From Zizania palustris (taxonomy: Eukaryota; Streptophyta; Magnoliopsida; Poales; Poaceae): a stretch of DNA of 64,000 nucleotides. The notes under the pieces were generated by a model. It had not been told where the DNA came from and did no database searches. It saw nothing but the letters and a program-made list of their open reading frames with translations. The stretch lies in contig JAAALK010000288.1 of assembly GCA_019279435.1 (NCBI GenBank), positions 72,178,811-72,242,810 of the forward strand, read 5' to 3'. The position numbers and the translations under genes were made by a program. This document shows positions 44,814 to 57,460 of the stretch, piece by piece (position 1 is the stretch's first letter; the number at the start of each line of letters is the position of its first letter).

Positions 44814-45018
44814 TGAGGGCCGCAACGTCTGGGCCCAGGCGCAAGGGCGTGTTTGCGCGGTCGGGCGCAACGCACTAGCGCAGGCGCGCATTGGCAGTGG
44901 CCGCCGGCCACGGGGCTGGCTGCAGCCCGAGTGCATGCGTGTGTGTTTTCATTTTTTTTCTTTTGTTTTTTTCTTTTTTTTTGTTTTGTGTTTTTTTAAA
45001 AAAAACATGGATTTTCCA
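44814..45018 (-). repeat. 3' LTR of LARD-like element, second segment
   Basis: It resumes the LTR after the Sirevirus and matches 51603-51808. Its inner end is ATTTTCCA where the partner has ATTTTACA, one substitution in the terminal inverted repeat. It contains long T runs and an A run. Confidence 0.9.
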
Positions 45019-48000
45019 AACCTACCCTCCTTAATAAAATCTCAACCCGAGATTTCTAGGCTAGACGAACAACTGCAGGTACTCGACTTGTACGTGGTCT
45101 TCTTGAACCGATGTAGCTTCTTCTCTCGAGTGGTTACTCCTTTATCCTTATAGAGCTTAACAACCTTCGTCGAGTCCGGTGTTCTTTAATCTAAAGAATA
45201 TGAAGTGAATGTTCTCCATACGTTGGTCCTTAATAAATTTAATTCCTTGTATGTGACACCAGTTTTTTATACTACGTAAGATTGACATTAGGGGATATAC
45301 ATGATACCTAACTTTAACTCGGATTTACTATGGCTTGGCTTCCTAAGACGCTGGCTTCATTAGACTTGTAAAAGTTAATATTATTTGGAATAATCTAGGC
45401 GTTATGCTTTATGGGACATAATTGTCTTTCTTTGGGGTTCTACTTTAATAACTCCTTGATTTGAATGATTTATCATTATTATTATAGGTATACCTTTGTT
45501 CAATCAACCTATCTTAATATCTTTCTTGAACTTATTCCTTCCGATCGAGGTTTTATGATCATGCGATTTTTATATTATTATTGTTAGTGTTTTGGGAGAT
45601 CTAAAATATTTCTACTTTTGACATTTTATTAGTCTTGGAATGTACTTGTTCATTTTGGATCTATGATTATGGTTTCATTATACCCATACATATGTATGGT
45701 CTTTATATGTATAACATTAGTTATTTACCCTTATTATTTTATCATATATATATATATATTGAATACTATATCCCTACCCTTATCCTTAGGTCAATTATAA
45801 ACTAAGGCCATTATGGAGTTTATTATGTGGTTATCTAATGTTGGAGGTGAAACTATATCTGTTTTATAAATCATTGAAGACAACTTCTAACATCTAGCAT
45901 GTGTTCCTATGATTGTTTATAGTTAATAGGAGTAATTTGTTCTAGTTAGGACATTGGGACTTTATATCGTCGAGCCATGATTAGGGTACATATAAAAGTT
46001 GATTTGATCGTGATATATATTTTCTTGTATGGATTTCTTTAGTTATTTATTAGACCATTGAACTTCTTGTTATGTTTTTCTAATAAATGTATACACATCA
46101 AAGGTGCTTGATCATTAACCTTGTATTCAAAGTTTTATTTTTTTTCTTTTTGGGTAAAACTTTTATTGTACATATATTCCATTATTATTATTTACTAATT
46201 TGTAAAAGATCTTCGAACTTGTAACTGTTACCAACACATTAGTTTTAGTTTATCTTTTTTTATAGGAAGGGATATTAACTGGTTGGTATTATTATATATA
46301 TATTTTTAAAAGATTTCTTCTTAGCTTAGCTTCCTATTGGTTTGGGTATATATACATTCTTTAATTACATATGATCATTATACATCTCACACCGATTTCA
46401 ATCTAAAGTTTTTTTATTATTTGTGGAAAGGAATTTGCGGATTATATTATGAGTAAGGAAAAATATGTGTGGATAATAATGTGATGTTTATTAGCACCTT
46501 TTTTTACGATAGTTAGAGTTTTACAAGATGAGCAGTTTTTTTAAAAATAGTAATTACTACTTAGGGTGAGCTTTATTCTACTTTCAAAAGAAATACTGGG
46601 TTTTTTTGATCGATGTTGTTTTGATCAATGTGCAACTTAAAAATTAACATGGCTTGTCAATGGCTTTATAAGCGCGAAGTTTGAATAACCAAAAGGTTGC
46701 TTCTCTATATTAGGAAATGGTGTTATGAAGATGACAATTCAATATTTTTAGATATTGTATATTGAATTATAGCTAGGGAAAATGTGTTTGGTTTTTATTT
46801 AGGACAGGGTTTTCGTACTGTGAATAATAAGTACATATTATAATTTGATTACTTGACCCGATTGTGTTGATTTTATGGGATTTGAATGATTCACATGATT
46901 GATGATATATCATAAAGTGCATTTTAAATAGTAAAATAAGATTTCATAGAAATTCGAAGTTTGATAGAATATGTAGAGCTAGGTATAGTATTAGGACAAA
47001 ACATGTCGAGTTGAAATATTCAGTATTCAAAAATTAATTATAGAGAATGCTACAAACACGAAGAGGTAGATGTCTCATATTTGAACTTTAAATTAAAACA
47101 GGAGTGTGCACTAGAGTGGATATTTTTGGTGTAAGGATTTTCTTTTTTTCAAATCATGAATAGTAATTGTGTTTGCTGTTCTAAATTTTTAATTTTAGAT
47201 TTTTTTTGTATACGAGTTTTCAAAGGTGAGTTGATATAATAGGTTGTTCAATAATAACTTTCAGAATTAGAACTAGTTTTCTTAGATATTGTATTCGGAC
47301 CGTTTTTTTTGGTGTTGTCGTCGCAATTATTGCAGAGTGTATCAGTTTAGAATTAAAATGATACCATGAGAATTGTGAAGAGAGAAGTAATAGTCTTGAT
47401 TTTTTTGTAATAAATTTTAAATTCTGAATTGTAATACATACGTACGGATGGTGTATAATATTTCTGAATAATGAAGGGTGAAGCTTATTGACTATAAGAA
47501 ATTTATTAATAATTTTATTATTATTATCCTTTTGTTAATAGATATATGCTTATTAATCAACGTTGAGTTTATTCATTATAGATCTCTTGATGTTTGTTGA
47601 AATGACTATTGCATTTATTACAGCTTTGTCTTGCTTGATTTACCTAAGTCCTATGTGTTTTGTCCACGTAATACTTTGAGACACTTAAGTTAGATTAAGA
47701 GCTTCTACGAAATCATTCCTTGTGGTTTTGGTGTAAGATAAAAAAATCTAATGATAAGTACCTCTACCCATGTAGTATAGAAGGGAAACCAATTTAGAGA
47801 TAAGGAATAAACGGGTAGAAAACAAAGTGTATATAGATTTGTAAAACAAAAGATCCAAATAAACTAGGCGATGTGGTCAAGTTACTTTCTTCATAGAGCA
47901 AACTGATCGCACATCTAATAAGATCCAAATCAATAGTTCAATACCATACAATTTACTACAATATATTACAACTCTTAAAGAGTTAACGTTACTACGTTCA

Positions 48001-48284
48001 GTTGAACAACTTCGAGCTTGGTGCTGTTGAAGACTCCTTTGTTGCATTCTTCTTTGCTGATATCCTTCCTCATAGAGGAGATGAAGTTACCGACTTTCAT
48101 TTAATAAATCTTTGAATAGATAGCGAGTAAGAGACAAGTTTTGTTTTAAAACTTGAGTAGAATAGATAAGAGTACAAGGTGTTTAAAAATAATAATAATA
48201 TTTGTTTTCTTTGTAACAATATATTAATCCTATGGTCTGTAGGGGTTTCGTTCCTACGGCCAAGTTCTGCTCTGATACCACTTT
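45019..48284 (-). other. Internal region of LARD-like element, non-coding
   Basis: About 3.27 kb, AT-rich, with an AT microsatellite near 45750-45770 and no reading frame resembling gag or pol. On the minus strand the first bases form the primer-binding site and the last bases (45019 onwards) a purine-rich tract. I see no sign of coding remnants. It may carry packaging signals recognised by a helper. Confidence 0.75.
48269..48280 (-). other. Primer-binding site of LARD-like element
   Basis: Minus-strand TGGTATCAGAGC, complementary to the initiator Met tRNA, lies four bases (AAAG) after the LTR end. It fixes the minus-strand orientation. Confidence 0.9.
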
Positions 48285-51200
48285 TGTAATGACCCGTCCC
48301 GAGACTCAGAAATACCATCGAGCGGGACGAGTCGGTACATCATCGAAAACGAACAATATCATCGTTGACATTGTTCCATTCGATAGTAGTACATTACAGA
48401 AGGAAAATTACAATACTTAAATATTACAAAAGCTTCTAAAGAGGCATACCCCATAGCAACAATCATTACAAAAACACAGCGGAAGCATTTGATCACTCAA
48501 ACATGTACTACTAGCATTTCATCACTCAAACATGTACTACTATCCAAACACCACTTGGGGACTAGGCCCGAAACCCTAATCTTCTATATCTTCATCGGCA
48601 ACAACTTCATCTTCGCCTTCAAGGTTCTTGACGTCCTCCGAAGATTAGCAAACTCTGGTGTGGGGGTGTAAAGCAACAAGGGTGAGTACTAGAGAGTACT
48701 CAGCAAGTCTTGGAAGTAGTATAGATGTAGGATACAAAGAGCGGCTATGGTTCTCAAGGGTATATTTATAGTTTATAAATTCTAAGTGCTTAATACCCAC
48801 GGATAGAGGTCCCAACCTCTAACTGTTCCCACATAAGGTAGCATTAGTTCAAAAGCTAATTCAACTCTCACATTCTTACCAACCGGGATTGCTTTGCAAC
48901 AAATCCAACCATCCTTTTCCATCAATCCCACAAGTCACATTTCTTTTCATCAATTCCACATATCACGACCATCATCTTATCATCATAACTCATCATTATC
49001 TTGGTACTAGCTTACCCATCTATCGGGGAAGTGTTCCCATTATCAACATCTCATCCCAATTCATTTTAACTCTCAACTAGTTATCACATCTCGCATCGCT
49101 CCCTATGAAGCATTTCGACTTCCCGCTCCACACAGGAACGTTATCCAACCACAGAGGCTAGTCATATACCCAATGGTATACTCTCGTAACGTCCCAACCC
49201 ATTTCCCATTTAGTTGAAAACAAGTAAACACTATACTAGGGAAGATACATGAAATCACTTGCTCATATCCGTGGGCACGGCTGTTCGAACAGTTCATACT
49301 TCAGCTAAAGTTGCACACTTTACCCTTGCAACTCAAACTCTACTCCATGCTAGCTAGACAAGGAGGTTCGAGACAAAGACTTTCCAAAGCAAACCTAGGA
49401 TATCCCACTGCCACCTAGTTGGATTCATGGTCAAGGATCCGGAAAGCATGTCTTCCTTCTTCTCCCCAAGCAATCTCACGGGTGCTCCACTTCCAACTCC
49501 TCGAACCACAACCACAATCATGTGCCCGTTAGGGACTTTTCAGGTAATACCACGAGCCACCCGGTGATTCCACATCCATCAGCAATCAGGCTATCCCAAA
49601 CCCACTAAGTACTAGCCCAGGGGCACCTCTCACGTACCCACAAGGTTGCACGATGTTGTGCTCATGCTTTCCCAAGGAATCGGTCCTTAATAGTCTTTGT
49701 AACACACACAACTTCATTTCACACAACACATTTGCAAAATCACATCATTATCACCCATTCTACATCTAGTCGTTATGTTTTGATATAAGTGTGTAAGTGT
49801 ATGTGTAGTGCACCCATTTGACAAGGAATGTGCTAAAAGCAATTAAAAGAATAAAATAAATCATGGATGTAAAAATAAATCCTAGAGCGACAAGATAAAC
49901 ATGATATTCAATTATCAAGGAGGCTTGTTACAAGTATAGGTTTTATTTGTCATAATTGCCCAAGCAATTGACTAATAGTGTACGTGAGTGTTTAACCTAA
50001 TCATGCATATATAAATTTTGTGGAACAATCAATGCAATAGGATCAAGTATGTTCAAAGGAAGACTTGCCTTGCTCGGGGAAATAGCCGGTGTCGTTGAAG
50101 TCGTTTCCTTCCGGAACTTCGGTTTCAACCCCCAATACGAATTTAGAGTCAATAATTAATTAGATATTTTATTTATATTTTAAAAATTTGGAAAATTCTA
50201 TTTATGTAAAGTTTAGATTTTTACAATCTTATAGAAATTTGAATGGAATTTTTGTGAGTTGAAATGATTTTTCTACAAATTTTTAAAGTTGAAAACATAT
50301 TCTGAAAATCATAGAAAAGAGAAAAGCTACTATTCACAGTGGGCCGGCCAGAAAACCATTTCAAAAAAAACAGAAAACGCGTTGTTCATATGGGCCGGTT
50401 AGGGGGGGAAATTAATTCAGAAAAATAGAAAAAGTGTTGTGCTTGCTGGGCCGACCAGAACGACCCAAGGGGCGCTGCGTGCGCGTGGCCAGGCCAGCGC
50501 GTGGCCTAGCGACTGGCTCGGTAGCGGGACCCACTTGGCGGTGGATGAGGGCTACTGACCGGGGGGCCCCACAGGTCAGCGGCAGGGAGCAGAGGAGGGC
50601 ACGACGACTGGAGGTTGAAAATGACCTCCATGGCCGAGGCTTCTCTAGGGCATAACTCCACCATTTTAGCTCCGATTGCCACGAAATTTTAACAGTAGCT
50701 AGAGTACAGCTAGATGAACATATCCAATGGTGGGATTGGGCATTAGAGCTATGGTTTGGGCTGTAGGCCGATGAACAGAAGGTTCGGGTTGGGATTTTTA
50801 ATGGCGACAGTGGAGCTCCAATCGACGAACGGCCTTCACTTTAACCATTCTTGGGATATTTAGGATCTACCGGTGTATTCCGATTGAGCTACGGTGGCCC
50901 GTAGTGCTCTGGCGACGGTGACCCGAATGCCAAAATAGGCGGGCTCGTCGCCGGTGAGCTACGGTCAACTAGGGTTCAATAAAAGCTACGGATCATGATC
51001 TACTAACAATAAGGAAGCTCTGGCATGAATTAATTGCAAAGTTATGGTACCTTGGTTAGAGCTCGATGTTCGATGGCGAATTTGGGGATTTCTGGCGAAG
51101 GCGAAATCTGGCGAAGTAGGCATGGCGATGGCATTCGGCTCCTGCGGATTCCTGGCGAGATCGTGCTTGGATGGCTTCAGCAAGTGCTCTAGAGTGGAGA

Positions 51201-51808
51201 GGTATGACTGAGGTTTGGGTGGGCACAACCATGTGAGCTCGGTCTATTTTATCCACGCGACGGTATGGGCGGTGACGTGGGTCGAGTAATGGCGACGAGA
51301 CGGCGGCGCATGCCAAGGCATGGGGCGGAGCGGGTGGAGGGTGTGCAGGTGCTATCACTCGGCCGACCTAGGGTGGTTAGAGGCGACAGCATGACGAAAC
51401 GGGGTCTACGGTTCGGCGCGAGCACGGGGACGGCGAAGAAACCGACGGTCCGAGCGGTGTGTCGTCGTGATTGTGCAGGCGAGGACTGTGCAGCGATGAG
51501 GGGGCACGTGCGGGCGTTGACGCGAGGGCCAGCGTGGGTGCAGGCGTGCGGGCAGGCGGACGCGGGCGCATGGCGCGGTCCAGCACGGTCGGGGCGGCGT
51601 GCTGGCAAGGGCCGCAACGTCAGGGCGTAGGCGCAAGGGCGCATTTGCGCGGTCGGGCGCAACGCACTGGCGCAGGCGCACGTTGGCAGTGGCCGCCGGC
51701 CACGGGGCTGGCTACAGCCCGAGTGCGTGCGTGTGTGTTTTCATTTTTTTTCTTTTCTTTTTTTCTTTTTTTTTGTTTTGTGTATTTAAAAAAAACATGG
51801 ATTTTACA
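48285..51808 (-). repeat. 5' LTR of LARD-like element (3,524 bp)
   Basis: The intact LTR copy. It reads TGTAATG at its left edge and TTTTACA at its right edge (plus strand). It carries an extra segment of about 60 bp near 49762-49820 absent from the left copy, a GC-rich block near 51250-51680, and CGAGCAAGGCAAGT on the minus strand (50063-50076), shared with the Tekay-like LTR. No gene. Confidence 0.92.
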
Positions 51809-51813
51809 GTGGA

Positions 51814-52541
51814 CCGAGGCCGTGCCACTCAAGAATTTGACTCACAACGAGGTAATTGACTTCATCTTGAAGCATATTATACATAGATTCAATATTCCCC
51901 AAACTCTTACTACAAATCAGGGTACTTCATTTGTTTCTAAAGAAGTAAGAGATTTTGCTGAATCTTATGGTATAAAGTTGATAAACTCCTCGCCATACTA
52001 TGCTCAGGCCAATGGTTAGGTCGAGTCTAGTAATAAGGTTGTGATTAAACTCATTAAGAAATAGATTGAGGAGGTTCCTAGAAGGTGGCATGAAGTGCAT
52101 TCTAAGGCGTTATGGGCATGCAAGATAGCGAAGCACAGTGCTACAAAAGTAAGTCTGTATGAGTTGGTGTATGGGCAAGAAGCCATTTTACAAGTGGAGG
52201 TGAATCATATCTCTTTGAGATTGCTTAAATAAGATGGCTTATCAGTCTGTGATTATGAAGTTCTCTTGAAAGATAATGTAGAGGAAGTGATCGATAAGAG
52301 GTTGAGAGCTCTAGAGGCAATAGAAAGAGACAAGCGAAGAGTAGCTAGATCTTACAATAAGAAAGTAAGAGCAAAATCGTTTGAGGTTGGTGACTTAGTT
52401 TGGAAGACGATTTTGCCTTTAGGCACTAAAAGCGTGAAGTTTGGAAGGTGGTCACCTAGTTGGGAAGGTCCTTTTAAGATCATTGAAATCTCTCCAAGTA
52501 ATGCATATTTGTTAGTCTTTGCAAGGAGAGTGATTCTGTAG
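51814..52541 (+). pseudogene. Integrase C-terminal part of T4
   Basis: It continues the core after the insertion with TEAVPLKNLTHNEV, TTNQGTSF (where T1 has the catalytic Asp; here Asn) and the NSSPYYAQANG block. A TAG at 52018-52020 stands in place of Gln just before the catalytic Glu, and another stop lies near 52063. The tail has GDLVWKTILPLGT and GPFKIIEI. The Asp-to-Asn change and the stops show that it is dead. Confidence 0.83.
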
Positions 52542-52683
52542 AGCTCTTAATGGTAGGTATTTGAAAAAGTACTTCCCGAGTGTATGGCAAGCTGCTTGAG
52601 GTATCGTATGGCTGATATGAAGTATATCACCCTTAGCCCGTAGTGCTCTTTTCTCACTAGTTTGCCAAAAGGAAGTGGGCATG

Positions 52684-53684
52684 TGTTGATAGAAAAATTT
52701 GGCACTAATGGTCAAAATTGTCGAAATTGGTATTTTTGGCTGAAAAAGTGTTTTCCCTGGCACAGGCCGGTCCGACCAGCCATGATACCTCGGACAGACT
52801 GAACATATGGGCTTGGTCAGACCGGCCAAGTTCGAGTCCGAGGCAATTTAATTAATCTCGAGGTATTTTATCTCTAATTGATTTTTAACGAATTGGACCC
52901 ATACCATAATTAATATAGGGTTGAATTAAGCCCAGGGACGACAATACCATCCCCTATAAATATAGGGGCAAGGCCGATTCAAAGAGAGACTCCGATTCAA
53001 TCTAATCTACTTCCGTAGAATCGTTCATTTTTCAATCTACTACCTTTTTAGCCTAGGTTTAGTCATAGCTCATCCACCTTTGCTGGTTTGCGCTATAAAC
53101 CTGTTGTCCATCGTGTCATAATCACAATAATCCTTGTCAATTTTCTTGTGAATCATCCGTCTCGCCCCCGTAATGGGTTTTTATCGGTTTATCCTAGTGA
53201 TTCGGTATCTGGGCTGAGTAGGTACTATTCCTACATGTTTTGTAGGGGCTAAGGCATCCATCTTCATCACCAAGAAGCTCCTACACCGAGCCGTCATCGA
53301 CAAGGCGATTGCCGACGACCCGAGATTGTTTTTTCCCTAGCCACTGGTCTGACCACCGGTACCCACCAGTCTGACTGGGTTGTGCCGCCAGTCCGACCGC
53401 TGCAGCATAGTCGGTCTCACTGGCCATGTATAGTTGGTCTGACCGGCCCCTTCTGGCCAGTACGACCACCCCCTCTCTTTTTGGCCAATTGGATTGCCCG
53501 TAGCGGTGCGGTATGGTTGTCTAGCGACTCCACCCAAGCCCCTCGTCAAGGTCGAGGATCGCCAGAAAGCGACGTCAGTGTCGTTTGGCGTTAGGCTAGC
53601 CAGGCTAGGCGTCTACATGCTTTTGGATCATCGAATCAGCATTAGTGTTGATTGGCGCTTTATCGGTGGATTTTAGTGTCAACA
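52684..53684 (+). repeat. 3' LTR of T4 (1,001 bp)
   Basis: Starts TGTTGATAG after a purine-rich AAAGGAAGTGGGCATG and ends GTGTCAACA. It carries GGTCCGACC (52769-52777) and GGTCTGACC (53346-53354, 53436-53444) words and a TATA box. Its ends match the T1 LTR. Confidence 0.85.
52955..52962 (+). promoter_or_regulatory. TATA box in T4 LTR
   Basis: TATAAATA within CCCCTATAAATATAGGGG, itself nearly palindromic. Confidence 0.6.
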
Positions 53685-53689
53685 ACATT

Positions 53690-56430
53690 GTCCTTGTGGC
53701 ACCCAATAGTTAGTGAGGCATTCCTGACCCCAAACACCAAAAGTTGGTGGTTTTTGAGTCTTCTTCTCTCACGAGTTCAGCTTGTCGGCCCATATTTTTT
53801 TTGAGGCGTTCTCCACTATTATGACATTTTCCTTTGCCATCTAAACCCCAACTCCATTGTGCACATTGCCATTTTTGTTCATGTTTGTGAAGCTTTTCTT
53901 GGCATTGATCCCCACTTCAATCTATTCTGCCATTATTTCTGTTTGAGGCTGAGCAACAAGAAGAAGGTGGTTGCCAGCTGTGGCCTGTAGTTGAGGGATA
54001 GGAAGGCGGCTGAGTAAATCTCGGTGCCACTCCCATCCTCCAACAAGGGTTGACACTCCGGTTGGTTTAATGTCACCAACCACTGTTGGTGTCGACCAAG
54101 TGCCGATGTTGGCACTCACATGGTCTGACCACTGCCGATGGGAGGAGCAAGAACAAGTGGATGAGCTCGTGGTGATGATAAAGGATCTTTGGGTCACAGA
54201 CTTTTTGGTCGTCCACATGACACTCAACTTCATAGCCCTGAGGATTTAACCACTGAAGCTGAGGGCCCACTTGGCCTTCGAGTACTTGGGTAGTCAGGAC
54301 CTGACCAGGGAGATGACCGAACACTTGCCGTTAGAGGAGGTGAAGCAGAGTGTGAAATTGATTTTTGCCAATCAGTGGGGAGTTAACCTAGATGCCGACC
54401 CAAGGCCTTTAGACTTAACATCCCTAACCATCGGTAAGAATGCTTTTTGCTTTTGATTTTTTATGATATCACCTGTCGGGTGATGAGTGTTAAAATGTGC
54501 AGGGTCATGAGGCATATTGTTCTCTCGTGCCTCTACTTGAGCAACCTGGGGGGTCGGGGAGAAGAGGATGGGCAAAGAAGTTTTCCCTTCTTCTTTTAAG
54601 AAGATGAAGATGTCGATCACAACAACATCTCAGGCAATGCCTAAGATATCGTCGTCTTTCCTTAGAGAGGCACGCGTAGACTCGAAGACCTCTGAGAGGG
54701 CACCAACAATTGATGGTGATGTGGTGTTGTCATCATTTGAATCAATAACACCACCACCATCGCCTCCACCATCACCACCACTATCGGTCAAAGCAACTTC
54801 GGGCTTCTATCGATGAGTGAAGATGTCGGCATTCTGAAAGTCGGTGTAGTGATTGTTTCTTTTATCAATTTGAAACAAGTGTTTAAACTTAGTTTAGTGT
54901 TCACTTTTGTTTTTTGGTAGGGACTCGAAACCATTGATTGTCCAAGTTGTGGCAAATTTCGATGCCACGGTTGCCCCCACCATTGATATAGTGGTGTTTT
55001 ATGGGGTGGCCGACTAGCAAGGGGTCACGGTGAGTGGGGATAGTGGGTGCCCCGACCACTAGTGGGCTGAGCTCAGCTGCACCTGATCTGGTGCAGTCGA
55101 CCATGACATCGGGTACTGGCATGCCCGTCTCAGCACAGCTGAGCGCTATGGCGATGAGTACTACTGCGCATGTCCCCACACCTACGATTGTTGAGGCGAC
55201 GAATGTGATGGAAAATGCCACAACTCTTGACTCAACGTCAGCCGCTCCTATGATGATGAGTGTGATGGCATTCGTCGGTCTGTTGTTGGTGGTGGAGGTC
55301 AGCGCATTGAAGGTCGATGTGGAGGTTCCTTCGGCGTAGCCGAAGGTGGCCGATCCCATGCAACAGAGGCTGACCCTGCTAGAGTTATTGTCGAGGATGT
55401 GCCACAACCCACCACTGGCATGTTATCCGGTGGCCCGACTAGGTTGGTCAAGAGGGGCATTGGTGAGTGCCTCGAGGTACTTGTCCAGGTTTGGTCGGGA
55501 GACCCCCGTAAATAACCCTACAAGTGTTAGTTTCATACGCACAATTTAACATATGCTTTTATACCAATTTGTTTTGCCTTTGTGCAGCGCCTCGTCAGTT
55601 GTCTAACTTCTGACTTGATGAAGTTAGATAAGGATAGGCAAATCCATCATGATTTGCTCGAGTATCGCTCATACAGCAAGTGTTCGACCACTTATTTATT
55701 ACCAACTCTCTTTATTGTCACTGTTTTGATCAATGTCTGCATAACAAAATGATTTGCATCTGAGGATCAACTCAAGATGGCCACATGTTTGGCAGACCAA
55801 TCGGTTATCACGACTGAACAATCCTTGGCCAAAAGGGATGAAGCCATCGCCAAGGCAACACAGGAAAGGGCTAGGATCATTGAGCTTGAGAACCAGCTCA
55901 AGGAGTCCAAATCTACTAGTGCCAAATGGTCAGGTGAGTACAAAAGTATGGAATCACCGACTTGGACTTTTCATTATTATTTTTTATGGAGCTTTTTCTG
56001 AAATGATGCAATGATCACATAACTTCATCGGTGAGTATGCACTTAGTTCGCCGACCTTGAGCTGCATTTGAGCAACACTCAGGTGTATGTAGACCATTTC
56101 TGAGCTCGTGCGGAGGTGCTCATCAAGATGATTGATAGCGAGCCATCTAGTATAGTGTGGTCGGCAGAGTAGTTTATTGAACAGCTCCGAGGGTCAGTGA
56201 CACGTCTGCGGGAGAGCACCCGAGACTTCACCCGGTCAGTGGCCACGCACACACTCAAGATTGTCCAAGCATTGTACCCAATGTCACGAATGGACTACAT
56301 CCGAGAGGGGTGTCTGACGAACGTCGAGGAGTCCGACGTGGAGAGCATCCACATGGAGGTGAGGCCAACAACTGACATCCTTATCAAGGATTTGGAGATG
56401 TATCCGGCTGACCCTGCAAACCCTACAGAG
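53690..56430 (+). pseudogene. Decayed multi-exon Transposase_28-family gene
   Basis: The first part reads, allowing small shifts, like the plant 'putative gypsy type transposon' domain (Transposase_28). Near 53840-53960 I see PNSIVHIAIFVHVCEAFLGI and DPHFNLFCHYFCLRL. A Pro/Ser/Thr-rich acidic linker follows (54570-54815), then a coiled coil (55777-55930) and a helical end closing at 56433. Short introns are visible: 54434-54502, one ending at 54920, 55508-55587 and 55934-56046. Domain order and intron style match the antisense gene of T3. The 5' end is cut off by the T4 LTR, and several stops are present. It may be the antisense gene of a lost minus-strand Tat element, or a domesticated relative now dead. 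Confidence 0.65.
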
Positions 56431-56536
56431 TAGATAGAAAATGCAGTTGTACATACACTTTTTATGTAATGAAACAATGCTTTCTTTTGTTAAATGTGTT
56501 CTATGCCCAACCAATCATGATGAATCTGATGGTATG
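56431..56536. other. Short flank up to the CRM-like insertion
   Basis: About 105 bp following the gene remnant, possibly its 3' untranslated part. The last five bases, GTATG, would be the target duplication of the CRM-like element; the partner lies outside the window. Confidence 0.4.
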
Positions 56537-57446
56537 TGATGAGGACATCACTTCACATGATACACACATGGAGCCTCCACCTACAATTCAACTACAAGGA
56601 CCAATCACACGCGCCCGTGCCCGTCGCTTGAACCATGAGGTTAATTCGTTCCTTAGCAACTTTGATTATATTTGTTTGGATGGGATGCTACTGAATACTA
56701 GTGATATTTTGTTGCTTAGGAACATGGGAGATGGAATAGGAGAGTTGGAGTTGAAGACGGAGCCGCACGGATGATTTGAAGTCAAGAATTCGCTGGATCG
56801 GACTACATCGACCACCATTCACCAAAATGGGCATAACTTCCTCATACGAAGTCCGATTGGCGCGTTCTTGGACTTTTTGGAAAGCTGAGGAGAAGACGGA
56901 TCGTTTGCCGTTGGTTTCACCTCATTTGGAGTCTCGAGTCGTCCTGTGTATTTAAAACAGTACTGCGTGACAGAACTGGGCCATGTTGGCCATAATCTGA
57001 GTCTGTACATCTTCTAGCCCACAGCCCATGTCTGTTTACCTTCCCCCTGGCCGCCGCCCTATATATTCTCACGCCAGCCACCTCTAGGGTTAGGTTTTGC
57101 TTTGTTGCATCTACACTGTTGTGTTTAGATCCCGCCTCTTGCGCCGGACCGATTGGCTGCCGCATTGGCGTTTGTGAAACCTCAACTTATCTTCGTTTGT
57201 CTGTGATTTGGCATTCGATTTGTATCCTTCCTGTTCTTGCTTGTGTTCTTGGGTTCGCTTGCAGGAATTAGCCTTCGTGGCGAGGTCAACCGCGTTCTGC
57301 GTGGCTGATAACCAACGGAGACAGTGGTGTAACGATTGCGAGGTTTTGATCCGCCGGACCGGAGCCTTGGATCGCCAACGTCGAGATTCTCCACCAACCC
57401 AAGTTTATCCTTTACCTAGCGGAAGATCGGGACCAATCCCCCATCA
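56537..57446 (+). repeat. 5' LTR of CRM-like element (about 910 bp)
   Basis: Begins TGATGAGGACATCAC and ends at about CCCCCATCA, two bases before the primer site. It includes an 80-codon stretch that is the copy of the pol end found in the 3' LTR. The 3' edge could be 57443 instead of 57446. Confidence 0.88.
57060..57067 (+). promoter_or_regulatory. TATA-like box in CRM-like 5' LTR
   Basis: TATATATT following a GC-rich CCGCCGCCC stretch. The same sequence is in the 3' LTR near 63875. Confidence 0.5.
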
Positions 57447-57448
57447 GC

Positions 57449-57460
57449 TGGTATCAGAGC
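57449..57460 (+). other. Primer-binding site of CRM-like element
   Basis: TGGTATCAGAGC, complementary to initiator Met tRNA, lies just downstream of the LTR end. Confidence 0.92.

Larger units (their letters stand above)
30203..51808 (-). mobile_element. LARD-like gene-less LTR element (about 10.25 kb without its insertion)
   Basis: The ends are TGTAACG and TTTTACA, flanked by GTGGA on both sides. The minus-strand orientation is fixed by a TGGTATCAGAGC primer-binding site just inside the right LTR and a purine-rich AAGGAGGGTAGG tract just inside the left one. The LTRs are about 3.5 kb and the internal region 3.27 kb, with no recognisable gag or pol. These proportions match large retrotransposon derivatives (LARDs), which depend on another element's proteins. 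The left LTR was later split by a Sirevirus (33461-44808). Confidence 0.88.
28313..53684 (+). mobile_element. T4: truncated Tat-lineage Gypsy, split by the LARD-like element
   Basis: Two blocks, 28313-30202 and 51809-53684, together read like T1 from the RT thumb through RNase H, integrase and one LTR. The reading resumes across the gap in the integrase, and GTGGA is present on both sides (30198-30202 and 51809-51813). The 5' half, including gag, protease and most of RT, is missing. T4 is clearly homologous to T1 in protein but differs in its spacer and LTR motif content. It carries several stops and is not functional. Confidence 0.9.
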
